Shown: in pieces, positions 21,157 through 31,225 of the stretch
How positions within the stretch are numbered: the first letter of the stretch is position 1
How the letters are laid out: each line of letters starts with the position of its first letter
Assembly: GCA_025359185.1 (NCBI GenBank)
Contig: JANYHF010000052.1
Location: 1 to 64,000 of the forward strand
DNA: 64,000 nucleotides
Origin: Hyphomicrobiaceae bacterium
Lineage (GTDB): Bacteria > Pseudomonadota > Alphaproteobacteria > Rhizobiales > Hyphomicrobiaceae
Reading direction: 5' to 3'
Position numbers and translations under genes: made by a program
The notes under the pieces: generated by a model
The model's database searches: none
Seen by the model: the letters and a program-made list of their open reading frames with translations, nothing else
Told to the model about the DNA's origin: nothing

Positions 21157-21537
21157 ATGGACGATCACCAACGGCTCACGCGGGGCCAGATCTTCGGACT
21201 GCTGGCGCTGGCGGTCAGTTTCTGGGCCAGCGGGGTGGGACTGATCCGGCTGATCTCGTCGCTGCAGCTGTGGGGCGGGACCGGCAGCGCCGTACTCTTT
21301 ACATTGAGCATTCCCACGGCATGGCTGTGCATCCTCTCGGTGCGGCGGCTGGCAGGCCTCGCGCCTGCCCAAGTGCTGACCGGCACGGCGCTGATCACGG
21401 CCGTCGTCGGGCTGCTCGATGGGCTGGCGATCACCTGGTGGCCAGCGCTCTATGGCGGTCCGGCGTTGCTGGCGGCGGCGTGGCTGCTGTGGTTCGTGGG
21501 CGCTGTGCTGGGGGTGGCGGTCATGCAGGCGGCTTGA
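21157..21537 (+). CDS. Small integral membrane protein, unknown function
   Basis: 126-aa ORF with about four hydrophobic segments. Confidence 0.6.
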   Translation: MDDHQRLTRGQIFGLLALAVSFWASGVGLIRLISSLQLWGGTGSAVLFTLSIPTAWLCILSVRRLAGLAPAQVLTGTALITAVVGLLDGLAITWWPALYGGPALLAAAWLLWFVGAVLGVAVMQAA

Positions 21538-22753
21538 ACCGTCCGGCATCGTAGGCCGTACAATACTCGCGCCAATCAGCCAGCACGGCCTCTTCCATGG
21601 TTTTTGCTGCTGTCATCAGGCGCGCACTGATGGATTTGTCCGCCGCCAACGCCATCAGATCGTCGGCTGGCGCTGCTCCCTGGCGGCCGGAACTGCGCAA
21701 TTGCGCCCAGGCCGACAGTGCCGCCATGGTTTCCAGCGCATCGCCAAGATCTGCGAGCTGCCGCGCGGCCGCCGCCAGATCGAGCCGGTCCTCCGACGGC
21801 TGAAGTTCTCGCAGGATGAACGGCGCACGCTTGAACATCACGGGACGGAGCAATCCGGGCGGGACGGCCTGGCAGCGCATTTGCAATTTAGCGACGCGCT
21901 CCGCATCGCTGCTCCAGGCAGGTTGCGGACACGGCGAAAAGGCGATGGTGGACGACGGGTTGGCCGATTTCAGCTCCAACAGCCGGTTGCCATTGGGCGC
22001 CCCGGAGCCTGCGGCCAGCAACACGTAGCGCGGCGTTCCAAGACTGGCCACACCGGCCACCCGCCGGGCCGCATCGATAAGCTGAAATGCTGCCGTCTCG
22101 CCAGCGCCGTTGGCCTGGGCTGGCAACCACTGCCGGAGCTCCTGCTGCTCCTTCGGCGTCACGGGGAGCGCCCGCTTGCCATCTATCTTTAGAATACGGG
22201 CGCCCTTCACCAGTTTCGTCCGGTCATCGAGAAACGCCACCGGATCGCGCCGCCGCAGCCCGCGCATCAAATCGCCGATCAGCCCGCCCGCTATCCGCCG
22301 CTCCACCCACCGCGCCTTGCCCGACAACAACGTTGCGCGATAGGCCTCCAGCATCTGCTTGGCGAGCGCGGCCGTATCGGCGCGTTTCAGCGTCAAAGTG
22401 GGTGGGGCGATCAACAGGCTGGTTGCCAGCCGCAAAATATCCCACGGCGCAGGGGCCAGCAGCGCCTCGTCAAAATCGTTCACATCGAAATAGACGAGGC
22501 CATTGTCGCCAAGATAAGTGCCGTAGTTCTCAAGATGGAGGTCGCCGGAACTCCAGGCGGGCGGCCCCACGGGCGCAATGCCCGCATCTGTCATACGGCG
22601 ATGAAACAGATGCGCCGTACCGCGCAGGAACGCAAAGGCGCTGGCCCGCATCTTGGCATATTTGATCGCCAGCCGCTCGGGTTCGCGCCCCGCGTCGTGG
22701 GCGTGGAGGAGGTCCGCCGCCGATGCCGGTGATCCGCGCTGTTGGCTTGCCAT
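21521..22753 (-). CDS. DUF2252 family protein
   Basis: [20 protein letters not shown]...[47 protein letters not shown]. Confidence 0.88.
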   Translation of the reverse strand: MASQQRGSPASAADLLHAHDAGREPERLAIKYAKMRASAFAFLRGTAHLFHRRMTDAGIAPVGPPAWSSGDLHLENYGTYLGDNGLVYFDVNDFDEALLAPAPWDILRLATSLLIAPPTLTLKRADTAALAKQMLEAYRATLLSGKARWVERRIAGGLIGDLMRGLRRRDPVAFLDDRTKLVKGARILKIDGKRALPVTPKEQQELRQWLPAQANGAGETAAFQLIDAARRVAGVASLGTPRYVLLAAGSGAPNGNRLLELKSANPSSTIAFSPCPQPAWSSDAERVAKLQMRCQAVPPGLLRPVMFKRAPFILRELQPSEDRLDLAAAARQLADLGDALETMAALSAWAQLRSSGRQGAAPADDLMALAADKSISARLMTAAKTMEEAVLADWREYCTAYDAGRFKPPA

Positions 22754-22893
22754 CGACTTCGCCTGCTCCCAAGGCCGGTACGGCCAGGCGGGAGCATCGC
22801 ACAGTTGGCTGGCATGGCGAAATTTTTAAGGCGGAGTTTGCGGATCGGGCGCAACCAGGTTTAAGCTGCGGCACCCACAAGACCGAGGCAGCC

Positions 22894-23490
22894 ATGCACG
22901 ACCATGATCACCACTCCGAACTCAGCGAGATGCAGCTGCGCGTGAAAGCGCTGGAGACGATCCTCACCGAGAAGGGTTATGTCGACCCGGCCGCGCTGGA
23001 TCTGATCGTCGAGCATTACGAAACCAAGGTTGGCCCGCATATCGGCGCGAGGGTTGTGGCCAAGGCCTGGGCCGAGCCGGCCTTCAAGCGGGCGCTGCTG
23101 GCCGACGCCAGCAAGGCGATTGCCGGCCTGGGGCTTGACACCAAAGTTGGCGACCACCTGATCGCGGTCGAGAACACGCCCCAATTGCACAATATCATCG
23201 TCTGTACGCTGTGTTCCTGCTATCCCTGGGACGTGCTGGGCCTGCCGCCCACCTGGTACAAGTCGGCGCCCTACCGCTCGCGCACGGTCAAAGACCCGCG
23301 CGGCGTGCTGGCCGATTTCGGCGTGACTTTGCCCGCGACGACGCAAATCCGTGTGTGGGATTCAACGGCCGAAACGCGCTACTTGGTTTTACCGGTGCGG
23401 CCTGCGGGTACCGAACGGCTGAGCCAGGACGAACTGGCCGCACGGGTCACCCGCGACTCGATGGTGGGTACCGGCTTGGTGGCGGCATGA
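22894..23490 (+). CDS. nthA: Nitrile hydratase alpha subunit, cobalt-type
   Basis: [42 protein letters not shown] is the Co-type metal-binding motif. Confidence 0.95.
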   Translation: MHDHDHHSELSEMQLRVKALETILTEKGYVDPAALDLIVEHYETKVGPHIGARVVAKAWAEPAFKRALLADASKAIAGLGLDTKVGDHLIAVENTPQLHNIIVCTLCSCYPWDVLGLPPTWYKSAPYRSRTVKDPRGVLADFGVTLPATTQIRVWDSTAETRYLVLPVRPAGTERLSQDELAARVTRDSMVGTGLVAA

Positions 23491-24146
23491 ACGGCCTGCA
23501 CGACATGGGCGGCATGGACGGCTTTGGCACCGTGGTGGCGCCAGCCCGCGAGCCGCCGTTCCACGATGTCTGGGAGGGCCGCGTGATGGCCATCAGCCGG
23601 GCGCTGGCAGCGACGGGCCTATGGAACATCGACCAGGGGCGCTATGGCATCGAACGGCTAACGCCGGAGATTTATCTCACCAGCTCCTATCACCGGAAAT
23701 GGCATCTTCGGACGGAGGCGCTGCTGTTGGAGGCAGGCCTCATCAGCGCTGCTGAATTGGCGGCTGGCCATGCCCAGGGTCCTGCCAAACCCCTGCCGCG
23801 CGTGATGCTCCGCCCGGACAAAGTGCCAGCAACGCTGGTGCGCGGCACATATGAGCGGCCCGCGCCCGCACCGGCTCGCTTCAAAGCCGGCGCTACTGTT
23901 CGTGCACGCAATATCCATCCGGCATCGCATACGCGGCTGCCACGTTACGCGCGCGGCCGGACGGGCGTGGTTGACCGGATTTATGGCTGCCATGTGTTTC
24001 CAGACAGCTATGTGAGCGGTAAGGGTGACGATCCGCAATGGCTGTATGCGGTGCGGTTCGAGGCCTGCGAACTTTGGGGTGCCGATGCTGACCCTACCGT
24101 CACGGTGCTGATTGATGCGTTCGAACCCTACCTTATGTCGGCCTGA
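23487..24146 (+). CDS. nthB: Nitrile hydratase beta subunit (copy 1)
   Basis: [17 protein letters not shown]...; ATGA overlap with the alpha gene; [33 protein letters not shown]. Confidence 0.93.
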   Translation: MNGLHDMGGMDGFGTVVAPAREPPFHDVWEGRVMAISRALAATGLWNIDQGRYGIERLTPEIYLTSSYHRKWHLRTEALLLEAGLISAAELAAGHAQGPAKPLPRVMLRPDKVPATLVRGTYERPAPAPARFKAGATVRARNIHPASHTRLPRYARGRTGVVDRIYGCHVFPDSYVSGKGDDPQWLYAVRFEACELWGADADPTVTVLIDAFEPYLMSA

Positions 24147-24147
24147 C

Positions 24148-24804
24148 ATGAACGGCATCCACGACATGGGCGGCATGGACGCGTTCGGCAAGGTGGTGCC
24201 GGATCAGCGCGCGTTCCATGCCGAGTGGGAACGCCGCGTGTTCAGCCTGCTGAATGCCGTTGAGGCTGCGGGCGCGTGGAACATCGACCAGTTCCGCTTT
24301 GGCATCGAGCGGCTGCCACCGGAGGTCTACCTCACCAGTTCCTACTTCAAACGCTGGCATCTGATGGCCGAGCTGCTGCTGCGTGAGGGTGGCTATGTGA
24401 GCGCGGCGGAGCTGGCGGCTGGCCATGCGATCGGGACCCCTAAGCCGCTGCCTTGCGGTACGATGCAGGCGTATCAAGCCGTGGCGGAGACTTTCATTTC
24501 CGGCGCGTTCGGGCGCCCTGCCCGGCATCCGGCGGTCTTCAAAGTTGGTGATACCGTCCGCACCCGCAACATCCATTCCGCTTCGCACACCCGTCTGCCC
24601 CGCTATGCGCGCGGTCATACCGGCCGCATTGACAACGTCATCGGCTGCCACGTTTTTCCCGACGCCAACGTGACTGGTGCAGACGAAAATCCGCAATGGC
24701 TCTACGCCGTGGCGTTCAACGCACGCGACCTCTGGGGCGATGACGCCGACTCAACCGTGAAAGTGGTCATCAATGCCTTCGAACCCTACCTCGGCCCTGC
24801 CTGA
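24148..24804 (+). CDS. Nitrile hydratase beta subunit (copy 2, tandem paralog)
   Basis: MNGIHDMGGMDAFGKVVPDQRAFHAEWERRVFSLLNAVEAAGAWNIDQFRFGIERL...; colinear with copy 1 over its length. Confidence 0.92.
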   Translation: MNGIHDMGGMDAFGKVVPDQRAFHAEWERRVFSLLNAVEAAGAWNIDQFRFGIERLPPEVYLTSSYFKRWHLMAELLLREGGYVSAAELAAGHAIGTPKPLPCGTMQAYQAVAETFISGAFGRPARHPAVFKVGDTVRTRNIHSASHTRLPRYARGHTGRIDNVIGCHVFPDANVTGADENPQWLYAVAFNARDLWGDDADSTVKVVINAFEPYLGPA

Positions 24805-24805
24805 C

Positions 24806-25204
24806 ATGACAGCCGCCTGGGCCGCAACCAATGCCATCCCTAGCCTGCCGAAGGACGCCGACGGCCCGGTGTTCCGCGAGCCGTGGGAGGCCGAGGCCTT
24901 TGCCATGGCGGTGGCGTTGGAGGCGCGCGGCGTGTTCACTTGGGGAGAATGGGCGGACATGCTCGGCGCTGAAATCAAACGCGCGCAGGCGGCTGGCGAT
25001 GCGGACACAGGCGTCACTTACTATTCGCATTGGCTGTCTACACTTGAACGCATGGTCACCGCCAAGGGCCTCGCCACCCCCGACACCCTCGAGACCTACC
25101 GAGACGCCTGGGACCACGCCGCGGACCGAACCCCGCATGGGGTGGCGATTGCTCTCGCATCCGAAGATTTTCGTCAACCTGAGACGCCGAGAGGGAAGTT
25201 GTAA
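24806..25204 (+). CDS. Nitrile hydratase accessory/activator protein (P14K-like)
   Basis: LPKDADGPVFREPWEAEAFAMAVALEARGVFTWGEWADMLGAEIKRAQAAGDADTGVTYYSHWLSTLERMV; fourth gene of the NHase operon. Confidence 0.85.
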   Translation: MTAAWAATNAIPSLPKDADGPVFREPWEAEAFAMAVALEARGVFTWGEWADMLGAEIKRAQAAGDADTGVTYYSHWLSTLERMVTAKGLATPDTLETYRDAWDHAADRTPHGVAIALASEDFRQPETPRGKL

Positions 25205-25222
25205 GCGACCTGACATGTTGAA

Positions 25223-25323
25223 GTGCCTCCCCGCCCCAGGGGAAGGCACGCTGGCACCGCAGGATCCACTCATGCGTCTCCTCCCCCTTGAGGGAGGAGG
25301 AACAAGGTGGGGGTGGAGCGGGA
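25223..25323. repeat. Intergenic C/G-rich palindromic element
   Basis: GTGCCTCCCCGCCCCAGGGGAAGGCAC and GTCTCCTCCCCCTTGAGGGAGGAGGAACAAGGTGGGGGTGGAGCGGG; resembles 34089-34205 and 56881-57000. Confidence 0.7.
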
Positions 25324-25363
25324 AAGCGTCAGGACACAGCGATAATCATAGAGGTTCAACGTT

Positions 25364-26875
25364 ATGCTCCGTACATTTTTCAGTACCGTCAATTCACTTG
25401 CCATCGTTGCGTCACTCCTGGGTACCGCCGCCGTCGCCCGCGCCGAACCCGTCACACTCTCCATCGTCGAAATCAACGACTTCTACAAGATGTCGGAGGA
25501 GGGCGGGCGCGGCGGCTTTGCGCGGCTGGCGGCCATCGTCAAGGCCGAGCGGGCAAAGGACAAGCATGTGCTGGTGGTGCACGCGGGTGATGCGTTCAGC
25601 CCCAGCCTGATGTCCGGCTTCGATAAGGGCGAGCACATTGTTGCCCTGCTCAATGCGCTGAATCTCGATATCTTCGTGCCTGGCAACCACGAATTCGATT
25701 TCGGCAAGGAGGTGTACGCCAAGCGCATCGGCGAAGCGGAGTTCCCGGTGCTCGCGGCCAATCTGCGCGGTGCAGATGGCCAGAAATTGCCCAAGCATCA
25801 GGACCACATGCTGGTCGATATCGAGGGCGTGAAAGTTGGCATCACCGGCGCGTCGCTGGATGAAACGCCGAACACGTCGAGTTCCGGCGATCTCAAATTT
25901 GCATCCACGGTCGATACCATCGCGGCCGAGGCCAAGGCGCTGAAGAGCGAAGGCGCGGACCTTACCGTGTCCATCACCCATTCGACCTTGCGCGACGACT
26001 GGAAGATGTTCAACGCGCATCTGGCCGATGTGCTGATAACGGGGCATACGCATGATCTCCGTATAGAGTATGACGGCAAGACAGCAATGATGCAGAGCGG
26101 CGCCGATGGCGAATACATCACCGTGATGGACCTCGCACTGAACAAGAGCGTGACGGACGGCAAGACGAAATTCTCGTGGCGGCCGAACTTCCGCATCATT
26201 GACAGCGCGTCGGTGACGCCGGACGCCGAGATGGCGGCAAAAGTGAAAGTCTATGAAGGCGAGCTGAGCAAAGAGCTGGACGTGTCGCTAGCGCTTTTGG
26301 ATGTGGAATTGGATACTCGCGAGGCCAATTCCCGCGCCGGTGAGACCGCATTCGGCAATCTGGTCGCCGATGCCTTGCGCGACGCGACGGGTGCCGATGT
26401 GGCGCTGACCAATGGCGGTGGCCTGCGTGGCAACAAGCAGTATGCGGTAGGTTCGTCGTTCACGCGCAAGGACGTGCTGACCGAGCTGCCGTTCGGCAAC
26501 AAGACGGTGATGGTGAAGATCAGAGGCGCCGGAATTCTGGCGGCGCTGGAGAACGGGTTCTCGAAACTGCCCGAGACGGCCGGCCGCTTCCCGCAGGTGT
26601 CCGGCATGGTGGTCGAGGTGGACACGGCCAAGCCTGCGGGTGCGCGCGTGGCCAGCCTTAAGATCGGTGGCAAACCGGTCGATCCAGCCGCCTCGTATAC
26701 TCTTGCCACCAACGATTTCCTGCTCGGTGGCGGCGACGGTTACGCCGCGATCAAGGCGGCGGACGTGGTGCGCGGCCCCGAATCGGCGCTGCTGTTGGCC
26801 AACGACGTGATGGTCTTTGCCAGGAAACAGGGACACATTGCGGCCAAGATTGAGGGGCGAGTGGTATTGAAGTAG
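25364..26875 (+). CDS. 5'-nucleotidase / UshA-type metallophosphoesterase, secreted
   Basis: Signal peptide; VEINDFYK...VVHAGDAFSPSL...FVPGNHEFDFGKE...LITGHTHD...NGGGLRGNK. Confidence 0.9.
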   Translation: MLRTFFSTVNSLAIVASLLGTAAVARAEPVTLSIVEINDFYKMSEEGGRGGFARLAAIVKAERAKDKHVLVVHAGDAFSPSLMSGFDKGEHIVALLNALNLDIFVPGNHEFDFGKEVYAKRIGEAEFPVLAANLRGADGQKLPKHQDHMLVDIEGVKVGITGASLDETPNTSSSGDLKFASTVDTIAAEAKALKSEGADLTVSITHSTLRDDWKMFNAHLADVLITGHTHDLRIEYDGKTAMMQSGADGEYITVMDLALNKSVTDGKTKFSWRPNFRIIDSASVTPDAEMAAKVKVYEGELSKELDVSLALLDVELDTREANSRAGETAFGNLVADALRDATGADVALTNGGGLRGNKQYAVGSSFTRKDVLTELPFGNKTVMVKIRGAGILAALENGFSKLPETAGRFPQVSGMVVEVDTAKPAGARVASLKIGGKPVDPAASYTLATNDFLLGGGDGYAAIKAADVVRGPESALLLANDVMVFARKQGHIAAKIEGRVVLK

Positions 26876-27084
26876 GGCTTAGTCTCTGGCAACAAGCGCC
26901 CGTTATCCCGGATGCGCTGCAGTATCCTTGAGGGTGCAGCGCGGATCCGGGACCTGCTGCACGGCTCAAACACTGGTCCCATTCACAAGGTCCCGCGTCG
27001 GTGGCGCAACAATGAAAAATTGCTGCGCCGCGCGCGGGCTGACGAGCAATCGCTTTCGGTCTATTGTTCGATTTGGAGTTAGTC

Positions 27085-29010
27085 ATGACCACAAGCACCC
27101 TCATTCCGCGACGGAAGCTCTTCGATAATCCGAGCGCCATGGGCGCATATATCTCTCCCGACGGGAGATGGCTCTCATGGCTCGCCCCAGTCGACGGTGT
27201 GATGAATATCTGGCTGTCGCCAAGCGACAACAGCAAGGCAGCCCAACCGCTGACCCGCACCAAGGGCCGGCCGATCCACTCGCAGATGTGGAGCCAGGAC
27301 AGCCGCCACGTACTGTTCACCAACGACGAGACCGGCGACGAGAACCATCATCTGTTCGCGGTCGATCCTAAGACCGCGATTTTGCGCGACCTCACGCCGC
27401 TGAAAGACATCAGCGTACAAATTAATATCTTATCTCCCGACCGGCCTGGCGAGATCGTGGTGGGCCTCAACGACCGCGATGCGCGTTGGCATGACCTCTA
27501 TGTCATCGACATCGCCAGCGGGGCACGAACACTGATCTGGGAAAACCGGCAGGATCTCAATGAAATCGGGCTCGACTGGCAGTTGCGGCCGCGTTGGGCG
27601 CGCAGCGCTTTGCCGGCCGGCGGCTCGCAGCTCTGGCGCATCGAGGGGGCTGAACTGAAGCCGTGGTTGCAGGTGCCGTATGAGGACGATCTCACCACAT
27701 GGCCATTGGCCTTCAACCGGGCGGGCACGCAGTTCTGGATGCGGTCGAGCCTTGGCCATGACGCCATGGTGCTGAAGCGGATCGACTGGGCGAGCGGGGC
27801 CGAAACCGCCGTGATCGAAGCAGGCGCAACCGACGTAGTGGACCAGATCTGGAATCCGCAAACCTTCGAGATCGAGGCGGCCAGCAGCAACCGCCTGCGC
27901 CAGCACTGGTTTCATGTTGCGCCAGACCTCGCGGCCGACATGGCCCTGCTGTTCCGCGAGCTGCCCGGCTTCGAATTTTCCGTCACCAGCCTGACCGATG
28001 ACAACCGCCGCTGGACCGTGGAAGCCTTCAAGGCCGAGCAGCCCGCCACTTATTTCCTGTTCGACCGTGACAAGGCCGCGCTGACCGAACTGTTCCGCGC
28101 ACGTCCGGCGCTGGCGTCCTACCGGCTTGCACCCATGCGCGCCATCGAGGCCAAATCGCGCGACGGGCTCGATCTTGTCTCCTATCTGACGCTGCCGGTG
28201 AGCGAAACCGGCACGCGACCCGCCAAACCGCTGCCGATGGTCCTCAACGTGCATGGTGGACCCTGGGGCCGCGACAGCTACGGCTACAACCGCGAGCACC
28301 AGTGGCTCGCCAATCGCGGCTATGCGGTGCTGTCGGTGAACTACCGGGGTTCGACGGGCTTTGGCAAAGCCTTCATCGCCGCCAGCGAAAAGCAGCATGG
28401 CGCCAAAATGCACGACGATCTGATCGATATGGTGAACTGGGCCATCGCCGAGGGTATCGCTGACAAAGACAGAGTCGCGATCTTCGGCGCGTCTTACGGC
28501 GGCTACGCCTCATTTCTCGGTGCGACGATCACGCCAGATGTGTTCTGTTGCGCGGTGCCAGTCGTTGGCATCACCAATCTACAAACGCTGCTCGAGTCCA
28601 TTCCGCCCTACTGGACGGGCTTCAACGAGTTCATGTTCCGCAGCTACGGCGATCCGCGCACAGAGGAAGGCCGCGCGCTTCTTGCGGATCGTTCCCCCAT
28701 TCACAAAGTGGACCGCATCAAAAAGCCGATGCTAATTTTCCATGGCGCAAACGACGTGCGCTGCAAGGTGGTTGAAAGCGATACCATCGTCGCGGCCATG
28801 CAGGCCAAGGGCATCCCGGTCACCTATGTGGTCTACCCGGACGAAGGTCACGGCTTTGCCAAGCCCGGCAACCGGATCGCCTATTACGCGCTGGCCGAAG
28901 CCTTCTTTGCCCGCCACCTCGGCGGCGCCTGCGAGGCCATGGGCGAGGACCTGGCAAGCTCCAGTCACGAAGTCCGTGCAAACCCGGTGTCAGGCACCAG
29001 CGGTGCCTGA
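27085..29010 (+). CDS. S9 family peptidase (prolyl oligopeptidase-like)
   Basis: N-terminal beta-propeller repeats; catalytic GASYGGYASFLGATITPDVF...HGANDVRCKVVESD...YPDEGHGF. Confidence 0.92.
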   Translation: MTTSTLIPRRKLFDNPSAMGAYISPDGRWLSWLAPVDGVMNIWLSPSDNSKAAQPLTRTKGRPIHSQMWSQDSRHVLFTNDETGDENHHLFAVDPKTAILRDLTPLKDISVQINILSPDRPGEIVVGLNDRDARWHDLYVIDIASGARTLIWENRQDLNEIGLDWQLRPRWARSALPAGGSQLWRIEGAELKPWLQVPYEDDLTTWPLAFNRAGTQFWMRSSLGHDAMVLKRIDWASGAETAVIEAGATDVVDQIWNPQTFEIEAASSNRLRQHWFHVAPDLAADMALLFRELPGFEFSVTSLTDDNRRWTVEAFKAEQPATYFLFDRDKAALTELFRARPALASYRLAPMRAIEAKSRDGLDLVSYLTLPVSETGTRPAKPLPMVLNVHGGPWGRDSYGYNREHQWLANRGYAVLSVNYRGSTGFGKAFIAASEKQHGAKMHDDLIDMVNWAIAEGIADKDRVAIFGASYGGYASFLGATITPDVFCCAVPVVGITNLQTLLESIPPYWTGFNEFMFRSYGDPRTEEGRALLADRSPIHKVDRIKKPMLIFHGANDVRCKVVESDTIVAAMQAKGIPVTYVVYPDEGHGFAKPGNRIAYYALAEAFFARHLGGACEAMGEDLASSSHEVRANPVSGTSGA

Positions 29011-29015
29011 CACCG
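28985..29015. repeat. Perfect 14-bp stem hairpin overlapping the S9 peptidase stop codon
   Basis: CGGTGTCAGGCACC-AGC-GGTGCCTGACACCG; the TGA stop at 29008-29010 lies in the right arm. Confidence 0.85.
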
Positions 29016-29023
29016 TCTACGCC

Positions 29024-29434
29024 TTACCACCCGCCCTGCAACACCAGGTCGAGCCCGCCATTGCCGGTCTGGCTGCAGCCGCCGCTTGTGTTCTTGCCGA
29101 ACTGGAACAGGCCGCAATTGTTGTTGTTGCCGTTCTGGGTGATGGTGCCGGTGTGGCCCGAGCCGTCCTGCACCAGCAGCGCGCCGTTGCCGCTGCCATT
29201 CTGGGCGATGCCGGCGGCGTTGTTGTCGCCGTTCTGCTGCACTTTGGCTCGGTTCTGGGCGCCCTGGATCAGCGAGAAGATGGCGAGGCCCGTGCGGAGC
29301 GCGCGGGCGTCCTTGCCATGCGGGCGGATATGGAACGTCACTTGACCGGCTTCGGCGGCGACGGGGGCAGCGACGGTGCCAAAGCCGATCGTGGTGGCGA
29401 GAAGGGCGGCGGTCAGGGCGGTGAACTTGATCAT
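29024..29434 (-). CDS. Curlin-repeat (CsgA/CsgB-like) secreted protein
   Basis: Signal peptide then VQQNGDNNAAGIAQNGSGNGALLVQDGSGHTGTITQNGNNNNCGLFQFGKN: Q-x-G-x-x-N repeats. Confidence 0.75.
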   Translation of the reverse strand: MIKFTALTAALLATTIGFGTVAAPVAAEAGQVTFHIRPHGKDARALRTGLAIFSLIQGAQNRAKVQQNGDNNAAGIAQNGSGNGALLVQDGSGHTGTITQNGNNNNCGLFQFGKNTSGGCSQTGNGGLDLVLQGGW

Positions 29435-29518
29435 GGCGGGCTCCCGGTTGTTGGTTAGCGGCGCCTCGATGATGCCGGTCGCCGTCCGTTCGATTGCCCC
29501 TGTATGACATGCGCCGCC

Positions 29519-29555
29519 TGAACGCATTCTGAGCCCGGTGTTTAGAATGCGTTCA
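29519..29555. promoter_or_regulatory. 12-bp perfect inverted repeat in the divergent curlin/mmsA intergenic region
   Basis: TGAACGCATTCT (29519-29530), 13-nt spacer, AGAATGCGTTCA (29544-29555). Confidence 0.6.
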
Positions 29556-29704
29556 TGCTTGAGGCGACCCGGGGGCCTGGCACCCCGGGTGTCTGGCACC
29601 CAGTTGCCCCCGTTCACCATTCCCGCTGGATTCCGTCGCCGCACATCTCTAAACTGCTCTGGAACATTTATTCCATTTCGCCCGAAAGACAGAAGAGGCA
29701 TATC

Positions 29705-31207
29705 ATGGCAATCGCTGAGCTCACCCATTTCATTGGCGGCAAGCACATCAAGGGCACGTCCGGGCGCTTTGCCGACGTCTATTGGCCGATGACGGGCGAA
29801 GTGGCCGCGCGGGTGCCGCTGGCGTCCAAGGCAGAGCTGACCGCCGCTGTCGCCAACGCCAAGGAGGCGCAAGCAAAATGGGGCGCCGAAAATCCGCAGC
29901 GGCGCGGCCGCGTGTTGGCCAAGTTCGTGGCGCTGATCAACCGCGACATGGACAAGCTCGCCGACAAACTTTCACGCGAGCACGGCAAGACCATCGCGGA
30001 TGCCAAGGGTGACATCCAGCGCGGGCTGGAAGTGGCCGAGTTCGCAACCGGCATACCGCACCTCATGAAGGGCGAGTTCACCGACAACGCCGGGCCGGGC
30101 ATCGATATGTATTCGCTGCGCCAGCCTTTGGGCGTGGTCGCGGGCATCACGCCGTTCAATTTTCCAGCCATGATCCCCTTGTGGAAATGCTGCCCGGCCA
30201 TTGCCTGCGGCAATGCCTTCATCCTGAAGCCGAGTGAGCGCGATCCGTCCGTGCCCCTCATGCTGGCCGAGTTGTTCCTCGAAGCCGGCCTGCCGCCGGG
30301 CATTCTCAATGTCGTCAACGGCGACAGGGAAGCCGTGGACGGCATTTTGGATGATCCGGATGTTCAGGCTGTCGGCTTTGTCGGATCGACACCGATTGCG
30401 TCCTATGTCTACTCGCGTGCCACTGCCAACGGCAAACGCGCGCAATGTTTTGGTGGCGCCAAGAACCACATGGTCATCATGCCGGATGCGGACATGGATC
30501 AAGCCGTAGACGCCCTGATTGGCGCCGGCTACGGCTCGGCCGGCGAGCGCTGCATGGCGATCTCGGTGGCCGTGCCCATCGGCAAGAAAACGGCCGACGC
30601 GCTGATCAAGAAGCTGATCCCGCGCGTCGAATCGTTGAAGGTGGGCACGTCGGTTGATCCGTCTGCAGATTTTGGGCCATTGGTCACGCGCGACGCCGTC
30701 AACCGCGTAAAGGGCTATGTCGAGACCGGCATCAAAGAGGGAGCAAAGCTGCTGGTCGATGGCCGTGGCTTCAAGATGCAAGGCTACGAGAACGGCTTCT
30801 ACATGGGCGGCTGCCTGTTCGACAACGTCACCGCCGATATGAAGATCTACAAGGAAGAAATTTTCGGGCCGGTGCTGAGCGTTGTCCGCGCCAAGGACTA
30901 CGACGAGGGGCTGAAACTGGTGAATGACCACGAATACGGCAACGGCGTCGCCATCTATACCCGCGACGGCGACACGGCGCGCGACTTCGCCGCCAAATGC
31001 AAGATCGGCATGGTTGGCATCAACGTGCCCATCCCGGTGCCGCTGGCCTATCACACGTTCGGCGGCTGGAAGCGCTCGGGCTTTGGCGATTTGAACCAGC
31101 ACGGCCCGGATTCGATAAGGTTTTACACCCGCACCAAGACCGTGACGAGCCGCTGGCCCAGCGGCGTCAAGGAAGGCGCCGAGTTCAGCATTCCGACCAT
31201 GGGGTGA
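29705..31207 (+). CDS. mmsA: Methylmalonate-semialdehyde dehydrogenase (CoA-acylating)
   Basis: MAIAELTHFIGGKHIKGTSGRFADVYWPMTGEVAARVPLAS...ITPFNFPAMIPLWKCCPAIACGNAFILKPSERDPS...; ends KEGAEFSIPTMG. Confidence 0.93.
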   Translation: MAIAELTHFIGGKHIKGTSGRFADVYWPMTGEVAARVPLASKAELTAAVANAKEAQAKWGAENPQRRGRVLAKFVALINRDMDKLADKLSREHGKTIADAKGDIQRGLEVAEFATGIPHLMKGEFTDNAGPGIDMYSLRQPLGVVAGITPFNFPAMIPLWKCCPAIACGNAFILKPSERDPSVPLMLAELFLEAGLPPGILNVVNGDREAVDGILDDPDVQAVGFVGSTPIASYVYSRATANGKRAQCFGGAKNHMVIMPDADMDQAVDALIGAGYGSAGERCMAISVAVPIGKKTADALIKKLIPRVESLKVGTSVDPSADFGPLVTRDAVNRVKGYVETGIKEGAKLLVDGRGFKMQGYENGFYMGGCLFDNVTADMKIYKEEIFGPVLSVVRAKDYDEGLKLVNDHEYGNGVAIYTRDGDTARDFAAKCKIGMVGINVPIPVPLAYHTFGGWKRSGFGDLNQHGPDSIRFYTRTKTVTSRWPSGVKEGAEFSIPTMG

Positions 31208-31217
31208 GTGTGGTAGG
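31172..31217 (+). repeat. mmsA 3'-end repeat, copy A (native gene end)
   Basis: GAAGGCGCCGAGTTCAGCATTCCGACCATGGGGTGAGTGTGGTAGG. Confidence 0.85.
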
Positions 31218-31225
31218 GTGATTGC

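Noticed and set aside
27430-28413. 327-aa minus-strand ORF
   Set aside because: Antisense to the S9 peptidase; shadow frame.
29972-31102. 376-aa minus-strand ORF
   Set aside because: Antisense to mmsA; shadow frame.
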